Positions 17,190-26,326 of a DNA stretch of 64,000 nucleotides are shown one piece after another (the first letter of the stretch is position 1; the number at the start of each line of letters is the position of its first letter). This stretch comes from Nocardiopsis coralli. Its GTDB lineage: Bacteria > Actinomycetota > Actinomycetes > Streptosporangiales > Streptosporangiaceae. The notes under the pieces are model-generated. The model did no database searches and had not been told where the DNA came from. It saw only the letters and a list, made by a program, of their open reading frames with translations. The position numbers and the translations under genes were made by a program. The stretch is from contig NZ_JADBGI010000007.1 in the NCBI RefSeq assembly GCF_014892575.1, positions 183,628-247,627 on the forward strand. Direction: 5' to 3'.

Positions 17190-17537
17190 ATGACGGTTCA
17201 GAGCGAGACCACCGAGGGCATCATCCTCACCGATGAGGCGGCCGGCAAGGTCAAGGCGCTGCTCGACCAGGAGGGCCGCGACGACCTGCGCCTGCGCGTC
17301 GCCGTTCAGCCCGGTGGTTGCTCGGGGCTGCGCTACCAGCTCTACTTCGACGAGCGTGAGCTCGACGGTGACGTCGTCGCCGACTTCGGCGGCGTCGAGG
17401 TGGTCACCGACCGGATGAGCTCCCCGTACCTCATCGGTGCCACGATCGACTTCGTCGACACCATCGAGAAGCAGGGGTTCACCATCGACAACCCCAACGC
17501 CACCGGCTCCTGCGCCTGCGGCGACTCCTTCAACTAA
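17190..17537 (+). CDS. erpA: Iron-sulfur cluster insertion protein ErpA
   Basis: An A-type Fe-S carrier that delivers clusters to apo-enzymes, 115 residues. The three conserved cysteines are C44 (PGGCSG) and C108/C110 (GSCACGDSFN). GAGGAG precedes the ATG at normal spacing. Fe-S clients nearby in the window include LipA and the Rieske protein QcrA. It is followed by a classic terminator, so it is likely monocistronic. Confidence 0.95.
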   Translation: MTVQSETTEGIILTDEAAGKVKALLDQEGRDDLRLRVAVQPGGCSGLRYQLYFDERELDGDVVADFGGVEVVTDRMSSPYLIGATIDFVDTIEKQGFTIDNPNATGSCACGDSFN

Positions 17538-17583
17538 AACGTAGGGAATCCGTCCGGCCGCTCCGGCCAGGCGGAACACCCCT

Positions 17584-17617
17584 GGGAGGGCGGACCGAGC
17601 GGTCCGCCCTCCCTTTT
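17584..17617 (+). terminator. Terminator of erpA
   Basis: A perfect 13-bp stem (GGGAGGGCGGACC, 17584-17596, with 17601-17613), loop GAGC and TTTT immediately after. It is the most canonical intrinsic terminator in the window. Confidence 0.9.
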
Positions 17618-17752
17618 GTGGTGCCGGACGCCATAGACGGGAGCGCGGTGGCCATGGGTACGCTGATGCAGTCCTTTCGGGGGGCCTGAATAGCCCACCC
17701 GTCACACAGGTCGCCCCGAACGACCCGTCCCCGAGCAAGGAGCTCTCGCCCC

Positions 17753-18724
17753 GTGAGAATCGCGGTTGCCGGATCCATCGCCACCGACCACCTCATGTCC
17801 TTCGACGGTCGGTTCGCCGAGCAGATCATCCCCGAGCAGATCCAGCAGTTGTCCCTGTCGTTCCTCGTCGACGAACTCGACGTACGCCGGGGCGGCGTGG
17901 CCCCCAACATCTGCTTCGGTCTGGGCACCTTCGGACTGAGCCCCGTCCTGGTGGGTGCCGCCGGCGCCGACTTCGAGGAGTACCGCGCCTGGCTGGACCG
18001 GCACGGTGTCGACACCTCCTCCGTCCTCATCTCGGAGCTGCGCCACACCGCACGGTTCGTGTGCACCACGGACCGCGACCAGAACCAGATCGCCTCGTTC
18101 TACGCCGGTGCCATGGCCGAGGCCCGCAACATCGAGATCAAGCCGATCAACGACCGCCTGGGCGGGATCGACCTGCTACTCATCGGTGCGGACGACCCGG
18201 CGGCGATGGTGCGCCACAGCGAGGAGTGCCGTTCCCGCTCCATCCCCTTCGCCGCGGACCCCTCCCAGCAGCTGGCACGCATGGAGGGCCCCGAGGTGCG
18301 CAGCCTGATCGAGGGCGCCGCCATCCTGTTCACCAACGAGTACGAGAAGGCGCTGGCCGAGCAGAAGACCGGCTGGAGCGACGAGCAGATCCTCGACCGC
18401 GTCGGCATCCGCATCACGACGCTCGGTTCCAAGGGCGCCCGTCTGGACCGCAAGGGCGAGCCCAGCATCCACGTGCCGGCGGCCTCCGTCGACAAGCTGG
18501 TCGACCCCACGGGCATGGGTGACTCCTTCCGCGCCGGCTTCCTGGCCGCCCACTCCTGGGGCCTGCCCCTGGAGCGCGCCGCGCAGGTCGGCAACGCCAC
18601 CGCCGTGCACTGCCTGGAGGCCGACGGGCCCCAGGAGTACACCCTCACCCCCCAGAGCCTCCTCGCACGCATCGAGGCCTCCTACGGCAAGGAAGCCGCC
18701 GACGAGGTCCGCCCCCACCTGTGA
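17753..18724 (+). CDS. adoK: PfkB-family kinase, probable adenosine kinase
   Basis: A ribokinase-family sugar/nucleoside kinase of 323 residues. The pattern closely follows M. tuberculosis AdoK (Rv2202c): GSIATDHLM at the N-terminus, FLVDELDVRRGGVAPN, FAADPSQQLAR and the catalytic DPTGMGDSFRAGF with its base Asp. The adenosine-kinase call rests on this recalled resemblance; the annotation 'carbohydrate kinase' would be the cautious alternative. The start is a GTG at 17753 with AAGGAG upstream. It stands alone between terminators. Confidence 0.82.
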   Translation: MRIAVAGSIATDHLMSFDGRFAEQIIPEQIQQLSLSFLVDELDVRRGGVAPNICFGLGTFGLSPVLVGAAGADFEEYRAWLDRHGVDTSSVLISELRHTARFVCTTDRDQNQIASFYAGAMAEARNIEIKPINDRLGGIDLLLIGADDPAAMVRHSEECRSRSIPFAADPSQQLARMEGPEVRSLIEGAAILFTNEYEKALAEQKTGWSDEQILDRVGIRITTLGSKGARLDRKGEPSIHVPAASVDKLVDPTGMGDSFRAGFLAAHSWGLPLERAAQVGNATAVHCLEADGPQEYTLTPQSLLARIEASYGKEAADEVRPHL

Positions 18725-18743
18725 TCCGCCCCCGCATGCGATG

Positions 18744-18798
18744 ACGAGGGACGCACCCCCGCTGTAACGAGGGACGCACCCCCGCTGTAACGAGGGAC
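18744..18798. repeat. 23-bp tandem repeat, 2.4 copies
   Basis: Units 18744-18766 and 18767-18789 are identical, and 18790-18798 repeats the first nine bases. Each unit starts ACGAGGGACGC and ends CCGCTGTA. It lies just after the adoK stop and before the terminator. Confidence 0.85.
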
Positions 18799-18806
18799 TC
18801 CCTCAC

Positions 18807-18835
18807 GAGGGTCCTGGGCACCGCCCGGGACCCTC
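18807..18835 (+). terminator. Terminator of adoK
   Basis: A 12-bp stem (18807-18818 with 18824-18835, one G-T pair) and a 5-base loop, 82 bases after the adoK stop and just downstream of the tandem repeat. Confidence 0.65.
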
Positions 18836-19119
18836 TAGAGTAGGAAGCTGTGACTCGCACGACCCGGTCCTTCCCGGACCGGGTTGCTGCCCGCACGACT
18901 CGGCTCCGCCGACCAAGCGCGGGGAGCCTCCGTGCCCCCGGTGCGCTGAAACGCGTGCCGGCAGACCGAGCCCACACCGTACGCGCAGGGTCACGCGCGG
19001 CGGTGGGGAGCGCGACCGCACCCGCCACAGGCAGCGTGCGGTCGGAGGGTGACGCGAGCACCTCCCAGATCTAGGCCAGCCTTACCTGGGACTCCCATGG
19101 AATTCTGAAAGGACTACGC
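18836..19119 (+). promoter_or_regulatory. Upstream region of rpsD with a weak iron-box-like palindrome
   Basis: A long non-coding stretch precedes rpsD. It has a hairpin at 18862-18884 (ACCCGGTCC). A palindromic element at 19072-19087 (TAGGCCAGCCTTACCT) matches roughly 13 of 19 positions of the DtxR/IdeR iron-box consensus. I cannot place the promoter with confidence, and no ribosomal-protein leader is recognisable by eye. Confidence 0.25.
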
Positions 19120-19731
19120 ATGCGCTACACCGGACCGAAGGTGCGGTTGTCCCGGCGCGCCGGTACCCCGCTGACCCGTAAGGCGGTCAGCTACTTCGAG
19201 AAGCGCCCTTACCCGCCGGGTGAGCACGGCCGCCGCGTCCGTCGCAACAGCAGCGACTACGCCGTCCGTCAGGCCGAGAAGCAGAAGGTGCGCTGGTACT
19301 ACGACCTGACCGAGAAGCAGCTCGCCCGGGTCTACGACAACGCCAAGAAGCGCTCCGGCCGCACCGGTGAGGAGATGCTCGCCGACCTGGAGATGCGTCT
19401 GGCGACCGTCGTCCTGCGTTCGGGCCTGGCCGCTTCCGTCTACGCGGCGCGCCAGTTCGTCAACCACGGCCACATCACCGTGGACGGCAAGAAGGTCGAC
19501 ATCCCGTCGTACCAGGTCAAGCCGGGCCAGATCATCGGTGTTCGGGAGAAGTCCCGCAACATGGTGCCCTTCGTCGAGGCCGCCGAGGGCGTCCACGCCG
19601 ACGACAAGATCGCCGGCTTCCTCGCCGTGAGCCACCAGGACCTGCGCGTCGCGGTCACCGACCGCCCCAAGCGCGAGCAGATCCCGGTGCCCTTCGACGA
19701 GCAGCTCGTCGTCGAGTACTACGCTCGATAG
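19120..19731 (+). CDS. rpsD: 30S ribosomal protein S4
   Basis: A primary 16S rRNA-binding protein of the small subunit, 203 residues. It starts MRYTGPKVRLSRRAG, with the S4 RNA-binding domain around residues 94-155 (RLATVVLRSGLAASVYAARQ and VNHGHITVDGKKVDIPSY). There is no cysteine, so it is the zinc-free form. GAAAGGA precedes the ATG. It stands outside the alpha operon (rpsM-rpsK-rpoA are not adjacent), as also in Streptomyces. Confidence 0.97.
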   Translation: MRYTGPKVRLSRRAGTPLTRKAVSYFEKRPYPPGEHGRRVRRNSSDYAVRQAEKQKVRWYYDLTEKQLARVYDNAKKRSGRTGEEMLADLEMRLATVVLRSGLAASVYAARQFVNHGHITVDGKKVDIPSYQVKPGQIIGVREKSRNMVPFVEAAEGVHADDKIAGFLAVSHQDLRVAVTDRPKREQIPVPFDEQLVVEYYAR

Positions 19732-19786
19732 ACCCCGTTCCTCCCCGGAGCCGGCCCCACCCCGGGGCCGGTCCCGGGCGGAACAG

Positions 19787-19817
19787 AGCCGCGCGGACAC
19801 CCGGTGTCCGCGCGGCT
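19787..19817. terminator. Bidirectional terminator between rpsD and the TusA-like gene
   Basis: A perfect 15-bp inverted repeat (AGCCGCGCGGACACC, 19787-19801, with 19803-19817), folding as about a 13-bp stem with a 5-base loop. It is followed by CGACCTTT. A second GC hairpin (19751-19771) lies nearer rpsD. Confidence 0.75.
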
Positions 19818-19939
19818 CGACCTTTGGGTACCCGGTAGGGGCACGCCGCCCTCCCAGGGCGTGCAGGCCGGGCACCCGCGAATCGTTATCGCAACGGAAC
19901 CGGCATATCCGTTCCACCCCCTGAACGGCACGGACGCGG

Positions 19940-20188
19940 TCAGTACATCCTGCGGATGTGAAACGCGCTACCCGGATACGCGGGCACTTCCGCGATGAAC
20001 TCGTGCATCTTCATCCGGCACCAGGCCGGGATGTCCGGGCTCGCGGCGGGATCGTCCGCAGTGACCGCGATGACCGCACCGATGGGCACTTCGTGCAGCC
20101 GCTGGGCGAGCCAGATGATGGGGATCGGGCATTTGTGGCCCCTCGCCTCGACCGTCACGAGCGCCGTCGGGGGCGGGTTCTCAGACAC
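19940..20188 (-). CDS. TusA/SirA-family sulfur carrier-like protein
   Basis: An 82-residue protein of the TusA family, which relays persulfide sulfur for thio-modified tRNA, molybdopterin or other sulfur pathways. The signature EARGHKCPIPIIWLAQRL carries the active-site Cys20 in the CPxP motif. GTG 20188 was chosen because GGAGG lies six bases upstream. Two further cysteine-rich features of known partners are absent here, so the pathway is open; thiI and a molybdopterin enzyme occur elsewhere in the window. Confidence 0.85.
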   Translation of the reverse strand: MSENPPPTALVTVEARGHKCPIPIIWLAQRLHEVPIGAVIAVTADDPAASPDIPAWCRMKMHEFIAEVPAYPGSAFHIRRMY

Positions 20189-20597
20189 GGGAAACCTCCG
20201 GCTGTAGTCGTCCTGTGTCCCAATCTTGACCCGCTCCGGTCGGTAAGGCACACCCGGTTAAGGGTGTCGTAAACCCAGCGATACGCTCCTCTTGAGTCTC
20301 GCTCCGCGGGCGTGCGGGCCACCCTCACACGGTGGTCAGCGGGCCGGTGGAGGCGGGGCCCGGGGCAACGCCGGGCCGCGCTCGTAGCCAGCCGGGAGCC
20401 TCGTCTCCGCGGGCGAACGGGTCCGGCTCCGCGAGCTGTCCCGCCTGCCGTGCAGGGGCCGTTCGGCAACACGCTGACCAGGTCAGCCCCTGAACGGCAC
20501 GCTGGGCGGTTCGCGATAATGTTTGCCCCTGAAAAGCTTTGGATACTTAGGCCGCCTGCGGAGACATCCGCAGGCTTCACCGCTGGGAAGGCAATCC
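20189..20597 (+). promoter_or_regulatory. Upstream region of ctaC with a candidate promoter
   Basis: A divergent intergenic region between the tusA-like gene and ctaC. A plausible sigma-70-type promoter is TGAACG (20491-20496), an 18-base spacer and GATAAT (20515-20520). It would give a leader of about 70 bases before the ctaC GTG. No other signal is clear. Confidence 0.35.
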
Positions 20598-21482
20598 GTG
20601 AGTCCGACCCGCCAGAAAAATCGGCGCTCAACACTGCGCCGATGGGCACCACGCGGCGCCGCGCTCGCCGTGCTGGGGCTGGCCGCGACCGGCTGCGCGT
20701 CGAACGATCTCACTCGTTTGGGCATGCCGGAGCCGATCACCGAGCAGGCCGAGCGTGTTCTCGCGCTCTGGCAGGGCTCATGGGTGGCGGCTTTCGCGGT
20801 CGGCATCCTCGTGTGGGGACTGATCATCTGGTCGGTCATCTTCCACCGCAAGCGCTCGGAGCAGTTGCCGCCGCAGGTGCGGTACAACATGCCCATCGAG
20901 GCGCTCTACACAGTCCTGCCGATCGTCATCATCTCGGTCCTGTTCTTCTTCACGGCACGCGATCAGGCGTACCTGATGGACACCGAGGAACCTGCTGACG
21001 TCCACGTCGAGGTCGTGGCCTTCCAATGGGCCTGGCAGTTCAACTACCTGGACGACACCCGGGAGAACGGCGGCGAGGTGCTGCACTCCGAGGTCGGTAT
21101 CCCGAACCCGGACGGCACCGCAGACCCCGAGACCCAGACGACGCTCGTTCTTCCCGAGAACTCGACAGTCCACTTCGACCTCCACTCGCCCGACGTCATC
21201 CACTCGTTCTGGATCCCGGCGTTCGGGTTCAAGCTGGACGTCGTCCCCGGGCGCGAAAACGCCTTCCAGGCGAACCTCAACGACGGCACCGAAGGCGAAT
21301 ACGTCGGCCGGTGCGCCGAGCTCTGCGGTGTGGACCACACCCGCATGCTCTTCAACGTCGAGGTGCTCTCCGAGGACGAATACGCCCAGTGGGCCCAGCA
21401 GCGCGAGCAGGAGGCCGCGGACGAGGACACCGAGGACCTCCCCGTGGTCGACGCCGCGGACGCCGAGGAGACTGACAGCTAA
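20598..21482 (+). CDS. ctaC: Cytochrome c oxidase subunit II
   Basis: The CuA-bearing subunit of aa3 oxidase; it accepts electrons from the cytochrome bc complex. It has 294 residues from GTG 20598 (GGAAGG seven bases upstream). A lipoprotein-type signal ends at Cys33 (LAATGC). Two membrane helices follow (WVAAFAVGILVWGLIIW and ALYTVLPIVIISVLFFF). The cupredoxin domain has the CuA ligands HSFWIPAF and GRCAELCGVDHTRML. The C-terminus is a long acidic tail. The stop abuts the ctaD ATG, so the genes form one operon. Confidence 0.95.
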   Translation: MSPTRQKNRRSTLRRWAPRGAALAVLGLAATGCASNDLTRLGMPEPITEQAERVLALWQGSWVAAFAVGILVWGLIIWSVIFHRKRSEQLPPQVRYNMPIEALYTVLPIVIISVLFFFTARDQAYLMDTEEPADVHVEVVAFQWAWQFNYLDDTRENGGEVLHSEVGIPNPDGTADPETQTTLVLPENSTVHFDLHSPDVIHSFWIPAFGFKLDVVPGRENAFQANLNDGTEGEYVGRCAELCGVDHTRMLFNVEVLSEDEYAQWAQQREQEAADEDTEDLPVVDAADAEETDS

Positions 21483-23162
21483 ATGACCACGACGACGGAA
21501 ACTCAACCCCACAGCGGCGCCGCGCAGACGCCGACGCGCAAGGGGTCGATCATCGTCAACTGGATGACGTCGACCGACCACAAGACGATCGGGTACATGT
21601 ACCTGATCACGTCGTTCGCGTTCTTCCTGTTCGGCGGTGTCCTCGCGCTCCTGATGCGCCTCGAGCTGTTCTCACCGGGCATGCAGTTCATGTCCAACGA
21701 GCAGTTCAACCAGCTGTTCACCATGCACGGCACGATCATGCTGCTGATGTTCGCGACCCCGCTGTTCATCGGGTTCTCGAACGTCATCATGCCGCTGCAC
21801 ATCGGCGCGCCCGACGTGGCGTTCCCGCGCATGAACCTGTTCAGCTACTACCTGTTCCTGTTCGGCAGCCTGATCGCCATCGGCGGGTTCCTGACCCCCG
21901 GCGGTGCTGCCAGCTTCGGGTGGTTCGCCTACACCCCGCTGTCGGACGCGGTGCGTTCGCCGGGGCTCGGCGGTGACCTGTGGATCCTGGGCCTCATCGT
22001 CTCGGGTCTGGGCACCATTCTCGGTGCGGTCAACTTCATCACCACCGGCCTGTGCATGCGCGCGCCCGGTATGACGATGTTCCGCATGTCGATCTTCACC
22101 TGGAACACCCTGCTGACCAGTGTTCTGGTCCTCATCGCGTTCCCGGTGCTGACCGCCGCCCTGATCGCTCTGGGCGCAGACCGCATGATCGGAACGCAGG
22201 TCTTCAACCCCGAACACGGCGGTGCCATTCTGTGGCAGCACCTGTTCTGGTTCTTCGGCCACCCGGAGGTCTACATCATCGCGCTGCCGTTCTTCGGTAT
22301 CGCGACGGAGATCCTGCCGGTCTTCAGCCGCAAGCCGATCTTCGGTTACAAGTCGCTGGTGGCCGCCACGATCGCGATCGCCGGCCTCTCGGTCACCGTG
22401 TGGGCGCACCACATGTTCCCGACAGGCGCCGTACTGTTGCCGTTCTTCTCGTTCATGACGTTCCTCATCGCGGTTCCGACGGGCGTGAAGTTCTTCAACT
22501 GGATCGGCACCATGTGGCGCGGACAGTTGTCCTTCGAGACACCGATGCTGTTCACGCTCGGGTTCATGGTGACCTTCCTCTTCGGTGGTCTGACCGGTGT
22601 TCTCCTGGCCTCCCCGCCGATCGACTTCCACGTCACCGACTCCTACTTCGTGGTGGCGCACTTCCACTACGTCGTGTTCGGCACGGTCGTCTTCGCGATG
22701 TTCGCCGGGTTCTACTACTGGTGGCCCAAGTTCACCGGAAAGATGCTCGACGAGAAGCTGGGCAAGTTCCACTTCTGGCTGCTCTTCCTGGGCTTCCACG
22801 GCACTTTCCTGGTCCAGCACTGGCTGGGTGCGGCCGGCTTCCCGCGCCGTTACGCCGACTACCTGCCCAACGACGGGTTCACCACGCTGAACCAGATCTC
22901 GTCGATCTCCTCCTTCGTCCTGGCCGCCTCGACGCTCATCTTCTTCTGGAACGTGTACGTCACGGCCAAGAAGGCGCCCATGGTCACTGTGGACGACCCG
23001 TGGGGTTACGGCTGCTCCCTGGAGTGGGCGACCTCGTGCCCGCCGCCGCGACACAACTTCACGTCGCTGCCGCGGATCCGCTCCGAGCGTCCGGCCTTCG
23101 ACCTCAACCACCCGCACGCCGCCGCACCCGGCGCCGTCGCCGCGGGCGCAGAGAAGAAGTAG
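21483..23162 (+). CDS. ctaD: Cytochrome c oxidase subunit I
   Basis: The heme a / heme a3-CuB catalytic subunit of the aa3 proton-pumping oxidase, 559 residues with twelve membrane helices. Key segments are intact: the heme a region near [12 protein letters not shown], the CuB His-Tyr region [10 protein letters not shown], the paired histidines VWAHHMF, and HFHYVVFG near the second half. It starts directly after the ctaC stop. It ends in a Pro/Ala-rich cytosolic tail and is followed nine bases later by ctaF. Confidence 0.97.
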   Translation: MTTTTETQPHSGAAQTPTRKGSIIVNWMTSTDHKTIGYMYLITSFAFFLFGGVLALLMRLELFSPGMQFMSNEQFNQLFTMHGTIMLLMFATPLFIGFSNVIMPLHIGAPDVAFPRMNLFSYYLFLFGSLIAIGGFLTPGGAASFGWFAYTPLSDAVRSPGLGGDLWILGLIVSGLGTILGAVNFITTGLCMRAPGMTMFRMSIFTWNTLLTSVLVLIAFPVLTAALIALGADRMIGTQVFNPEHGGAILWQHLFWFFGHPEVYIIALPFFGIATEILPVFSRKPIFGYKSLVAATIAIAGLSVTVWAHHMFPTGAVLLPFFSFMTFLIAVPTGVKFFNWIGTMWRGQLSFETPMLFTLGFMVTFLFGGLTGVLLASPPIDFHVTDSYFVVAHFHYVVFGTVVFAMFAGFYYWWPKFTGKMLDEKLGKFHFWLLFLGFHGTFLVQHWLGAAGFPRRYADYLPNDGFTTLNQISSISSFVLAASTLIFFWNVYVTAKKAPMVTVDDPWGYGCSLEWATSCPPPRHNFTSLPRIRSERPAFDLNHPHAAAPGAVAAGAEKK

Positions 23163-23171
23163 GGCGGTCAA

Positions 23172-23597
23172 GTGAAGACACAGGCCTATCTGTTCATGGG
23201 CATCTCGACCTTCTTCGGTCTTGCGGCTGCCCTGTACGTCTACTGGTCCTACCAGGACACCGGCGCCATCGAATGGACCGGTACCACTGCCCTGGTCATC
23301 TCCATCGGCTTCGGCTGGATGATCGGGTACTGGCTGCTCCAGGCGGCCCGACGCAGCGAGCACTTCCACGGGTTGCCCGCGGAGGAACGCCTCGACGGCG
23401 AGATCGCGGAGAACTCCGGCGAGTACGGCTTCTTCAGCCCGCACAGCGTGTGGCCGCTGTGGGTCGCCCTCTCCGTGGCCTTCACGGCCGTGGGTGTGGC
23501 GATCGGCTGGTGGATGGTCATCATCGGCGGCTTCGCCATCATCCTCACCGCGATCGGCTGGGTGTTCGAGTACTACCGCAAGGAGTTCCAGCACTAG
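23172..23597 (+). CDS. ctaF: Cytochrome c oxidase subunit 4 (actinobacterial)
   Basis: A small membrane subunit specific to actinobacterial aa3 oxidases, 141 residues starting at GTG 23172. Four hydrophobic helices are visible: two before and two after the soluble loop HGLPAEERLDGEIAENSGEYGFF. This loop and the FFSPHSVWPLWVAL segment are characteristic. It is the third gene of the ctaC-ctaD-ctaF operon. Subunit III (ctaE) is 14 kb away with the bc complex genes. Confidence 0.93.
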   Translation: MKTQAYLFMGISTFFGLAAALYVYWSYQDTGAIEWTGTTALVISIGFGWMIGYWLLQAARRSEHFHGLPAEERLDGEIAENSGEYGFFSPHSVWPLWVALSVAFTAVGVAIGWWMVIIGGFAIILTAIGWVFEYYRKEFQH

Positions 23598-23750
23598 AGC
23601 CCGCCCACCGTCTGACCACGCCTTGGAGTCAAGTGGTCACGAGCGGTATGGTGTGCACGTCACCGCCCCGGTGGCCGGCCAGGTCCGCACTCAGCGGCCT
23701 GCCGGGCGCCGGGGCGTTTCTTTCGGTGACACCGTGCTGGAACGACGGGG

Positions 23751-25037
23751 GTGGTGGCCGTGAAGGGGCAGATCTACGGGGCCGGGACGCAGCGGACGGC
23801 AGCGGTGGCGGCGGGCGCGGTCCTCGTGCTGTCCTCCTGCTCTCTCGGGGGCAGTGAGGTCGAGGACGGAGGGCCCGGATCGGCGCGCGTGACCGTCACC
23901 CCCGCTCCGGACAGCGCAGACGTGGCCCCCGACACCCCGGTCATGGTCGAGGCCGAGGACGGCACCATCACCGACGTGCGCATCGAACAGACCCCGACCG
24001 ACGACCTCGGCGAGGAGGCCGCGGGTGACGCGGGCACGGCCTCGGGTCAGCTGGGTGAGGACGGCGCGACCTGGATCAGCGACCGGAACCTGGTCCCCGG
24101 TGCCTCGGTGACCGTGCACGCCACTGCCGAGAACGACGCGGGGACCGAGACCGAGGTCGTCTCCGAGTTCGCCACCGCCGCGGTGGCCGAGGAGGACCGG
24201 CTCGAGCTGGTCAGCAACTTCCCCGTCAGCGGCGACGTCGTGGGCGTGGGCATGCCGGTCGTGATCAACTTCGATCGGGACGTGGAGCGCAAGGAGCAGG
24301 TCGAGAACTCCATGGAGGTCACCTCCGAGGAGCCGGTCGAGGGCGCCTGGAACTGGGTCGGTGACGACACCGCCGTCTTCCGCCCGAAGGAGTACTGGGA
24401 GCCCTACCAGGACGTGGAGGTCGACCTGCGGCTGGCCGGAGTGGCCTCCGAGGAGGGCGTCCACGCGGTGCGCGACCACAGCATCGAGTTCGAGGTCGGC
24501 CGGGAGCAGATCTCCACGATGCACGTGCCCGACCACGAGATGGTCGTCGAGGTCGACGGGGACCACGAGCGCACGATCCCCGTCAGCAACGGCGCGGGGG
24601 AGAAGGAGTTCGACACCACCACGTCGGGGATCCACCTGACGATGGAGAAGTACACCTCGCTGGTCATGGACTCGGCGACCGTGGGGATCCCCGAAGGCTC
24701 CCCGGGCCATTACCGCATGGACGTCGACCACGCCGTGCGCACCTCGAACAGCGGGGAGTTCACCCACGCCGCCCCGTGGAACGGCCAGATCGGCAGCGCG
24801 AACACCTCCAACGGGTGCACCAACATGTCCGAGGCCGACGCACGCTGGTTCCACGACGAGTCCCTGATGGGCGACGTCCTCGAGACCACCGGCACCGGCC
24901 GGGAACTCGAGTGGGACAACGGTTGGGGCTTCTACCAGCGCTCCTGGGAGGAGTGGCTGGACAACAGTGTCACCGGGGAGCCGCAGACCACCGACGGCTC
25001 GGGCACACCCGGGGACGTGCACGCCGACGAGACCTGA
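23751..25037 (+). CDS. L,D-transpeptidase lipoprotein
   Basis: A cell-wall enzyme forming 3-3 peptidoglycan cross-links, about 428 residues. A short basic N-terminus and hydrophobic stretch end in a lipobox (VLSSC). Two Ig-like domains follow, then the YkuD catalytic domain with HAAPWN and SNGCTNMS (catalytic Cys). This is the architecture of mycobacterial LdtMt2-type proteins. Several GTGs could be the start (23751, 23754, 23760); 23760 with GGGGG upstream is as likely as the first. It follows the oxidase operon by about 150 bases and probably has its own promoter. Confidence 0.9.
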   Translation: MVAVKGQIYGAGTQRTAAVAAGAVLVLSSCSLGGSEVEDGGPGSARVTVTPAPDSADVAPDTPVMVEAEDGTITDVRIEQTPTDDLGEEAAGDAGTASGQLGEDGATWISDRNLVPGASVTVHATAENDAGTETEVVSEFATAAVAEEDRLELVSNFPVSGDVVGVGMPVVINFDRDVERKEQVENSMEVTSEEPVEGAWNWVGDDTAVFRPKEYWEPYQDVEVDLRLAGVASEEGVHAVRDHSIEFEVGREQISTMHVPDHEMVVEVDGDHERTIPVSNGAGEKEFDTTTSGIHLTMEKYTSLVMDSATVGIPEGSPGHYRMDVDHAVRTSNSGEFTHAAPWNGQIGSANTSNGCTNMSEADARWFHDESLMGDVLETTGTGRELEWDNGWGFYQRSWEEWLDNSVTGEPQTTDGSGTPGDVHADET

Positions 25038-25082
25038 CCGGCCCGGCGGGGTCCGGGTGGTCCGCCTGCGTGCCGGGGTCCG

Positions 25083-25101
25083 CGGGCCCAGGAGGGGCCC
25101 G
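25083..25101. terminator. Short hairpin between converging genes
   Basis: A 7-bp perfect stem (CGGGCCC, 25083-25089, with 25095-25101) and a 5-base loop between the ends of the transpeptidase and pimB genes. It could serve both. Confidence 0.45.
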
Positions 25102-25109
25102 TGTGGCGG

Positions 25110-26234
25110 TCAGGCCTCCAGGAGCTCCGTGAGGCGCTCGGACGAGCGCTCCCAGGTCCACTCCCGGCTGACCCACGCGCGGCCCCGCTCGCCCATGCGT
25201 GCGGCGGCAGCGGGGTCGCGGAGCAGACGGACGAGGGCGCGCGCGGTGGGTCCGGGCAGAGTTCCGTCCACGACGGTCCCGGTCTCTCCCTCCAGTACCG
25301 CGTCGGGGGCGCCCCCGGAGTCGCCGGCCACGACGGGCAGTCCCGTGGCCGAGGCCTCCAGGTAGACGATGCCCAGGCCCTCGACCTCCAGGCCGGCGCG
25401 GCGCGAACGGCAGGGCATCGCGAAGACGGTCCCGGCGTCGTAGTGCGCGGGCAGGTCCTCGGCCGCGACCGGCCCGGTGAAGTGCACAGAGTCCAGTCCC
25501 CGTGCGGCCTCGCGGAGCCGTCCGGCCTCCGGTCCGTCGCCGACCACGAGCAGGGCCGCGTCCGGAACGTCGGCCAGGACCCGGGGCCACGCGCGGATCA
25601 GGGTGTCCTGTCCCTTGCGGCGCACCAGGCGGGACACGCACACCACCACCGGGCGGTCGCCGAGCCCGTACCGCTCGCGGACCGCCCCGCCCCCCGAACC
25701 CGGGCGGAAGCGCTCGGTGTCCACACCCGGGGGCAGGTGGCGCATGCGGTGCGCCGCGGGCGCCGAGAGGGCGCGTGCGAGCCGCCCGCGCGTGTGGTCG
25801 CCCAGGTAGGTGACGGTGTCGACGGTGTCGCCGATCCGCCGCAGGCTCTCCCGCGCACCGGGTACCGAGGCCCACCACGCCTCGTGTCCGTGGGTCAGGG
25901 CCACCTGGCGCCGGACCGGCATGCCCGGGGCCAGGAGCCCCAACGGGGTGGCCGCCCCGTAGAGCACCGAGTCGCACTCCTCCATGCGGGCGATGGCGCG
26001 GGCCCGCTTCGCCACCCGCGGCGTGGGCAGCAGGGTGCGGGCGGCGTCGCGCACGATCGGGAACGGTTGGCGCAGGTCGAACTCGGGGTCCCGCGCCGCG
26101 TCCGCCGGGGCAGGGGAGGAGGTGTAGACGAGTACCGAACCCGGGGGCCGGCGCAGTGCCAGTTCGTGGACGAAGGCTTCGATGCCCCCGGGCCGGGGCG
26201 GGAAGTCGTTGGTGATGATCAGCGTTCGCGGCAC
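25110..26234 (-). CDS. pimB: Family 4 mannosyltransferase, PimB'-like
   Basis: A GT-B glycosyltransferase, 374 residues, most like PimB' (Rv2188c), which adds the second mannose to phosphatidylinositol mannosides at the cytosolic membrane face. Visible are TNDFPPRPGGIEAFV, THGHEAWW, VSRLVRRKGQD and the nucleotide-sugar EX7E motif in EVEGLGIVYLEAS. The GTG at 26234 was chosen for the family N-terminus. A TAGACT ends seven bases upstream, suggesting leaderless transcription. Its place between an NlpC/P60 gene and the fadD15 region is also as in mycobacteria. Exact acceptor is inferred. Confidence 0.85.
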   Translation of the reverse strand: MPRTLIITNDFPPRPGGIEAFVHELALRRPPGSVLVYTSSPAPADAARDPEFDLRQPFPIVRDAARTLLPTPRVAKRARAIARMEECDSVLYGAATPLGLLAPGMPVRRQVALTHGHEAWWASVPGARESLRRIGDTVDTVTYLGDHTRGRLARALSAPAAHRMRHLPPGVDTERFRPGSGGGAVRERYGLGDRPVVVCVSRLVRRKGQDTLIRAWPRVLADVPDAALLVVGDGPEAGRLREAARGLDSVHFTGPVAAEDLPAHYDAGTVFAMPCRSRRAGLEVEGLGIVYLEASATGLPVVAGDSGGAPDAVLEGETGTVVDGTLPGPTARALVRLLRDPAAAARMGERGRAWVSREWTWERSSERLTELLEA

Positions 26235-26273
26235 GCCGGCGAGTCTACGGCCACGCGGTCCGCCGGCAGGAAG

Positions 26274-26311
26274 CGCCGGGCCCCGCGCCCGTGTGGACGC
26301 GGGGCCCGGCG
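26274..26311 (-). terminator. Terminator of the first NlpC/P60 gene
   Basis: A perfect 14-bp stem (CGCCGGGCCCCGCG, 26274-26287, with 26298-26311), 16 bases after the NlpC/P60 stop. Confidence 0.75.
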
Positions 26312-26326
26312 GGCGTTCCGTAGAGG

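Noticed and set aside
18862..18884. tRNA-like or ncRNA hairpin upstream of rpsD
   Set aside because: A single stem-loop without cloverleaf arms, T-loop GTTCRA or anticodon context; most likely an incidental or terminator-type hairpin.
21672..23594. A 640-codon minus-strand frame opposite ctaD/ctaF
   Set aside because: Translation is rich in Arg/Asp/Glu/His with no family resemblance. It mirrors the codon bias of the cytochrome oxidase genes.
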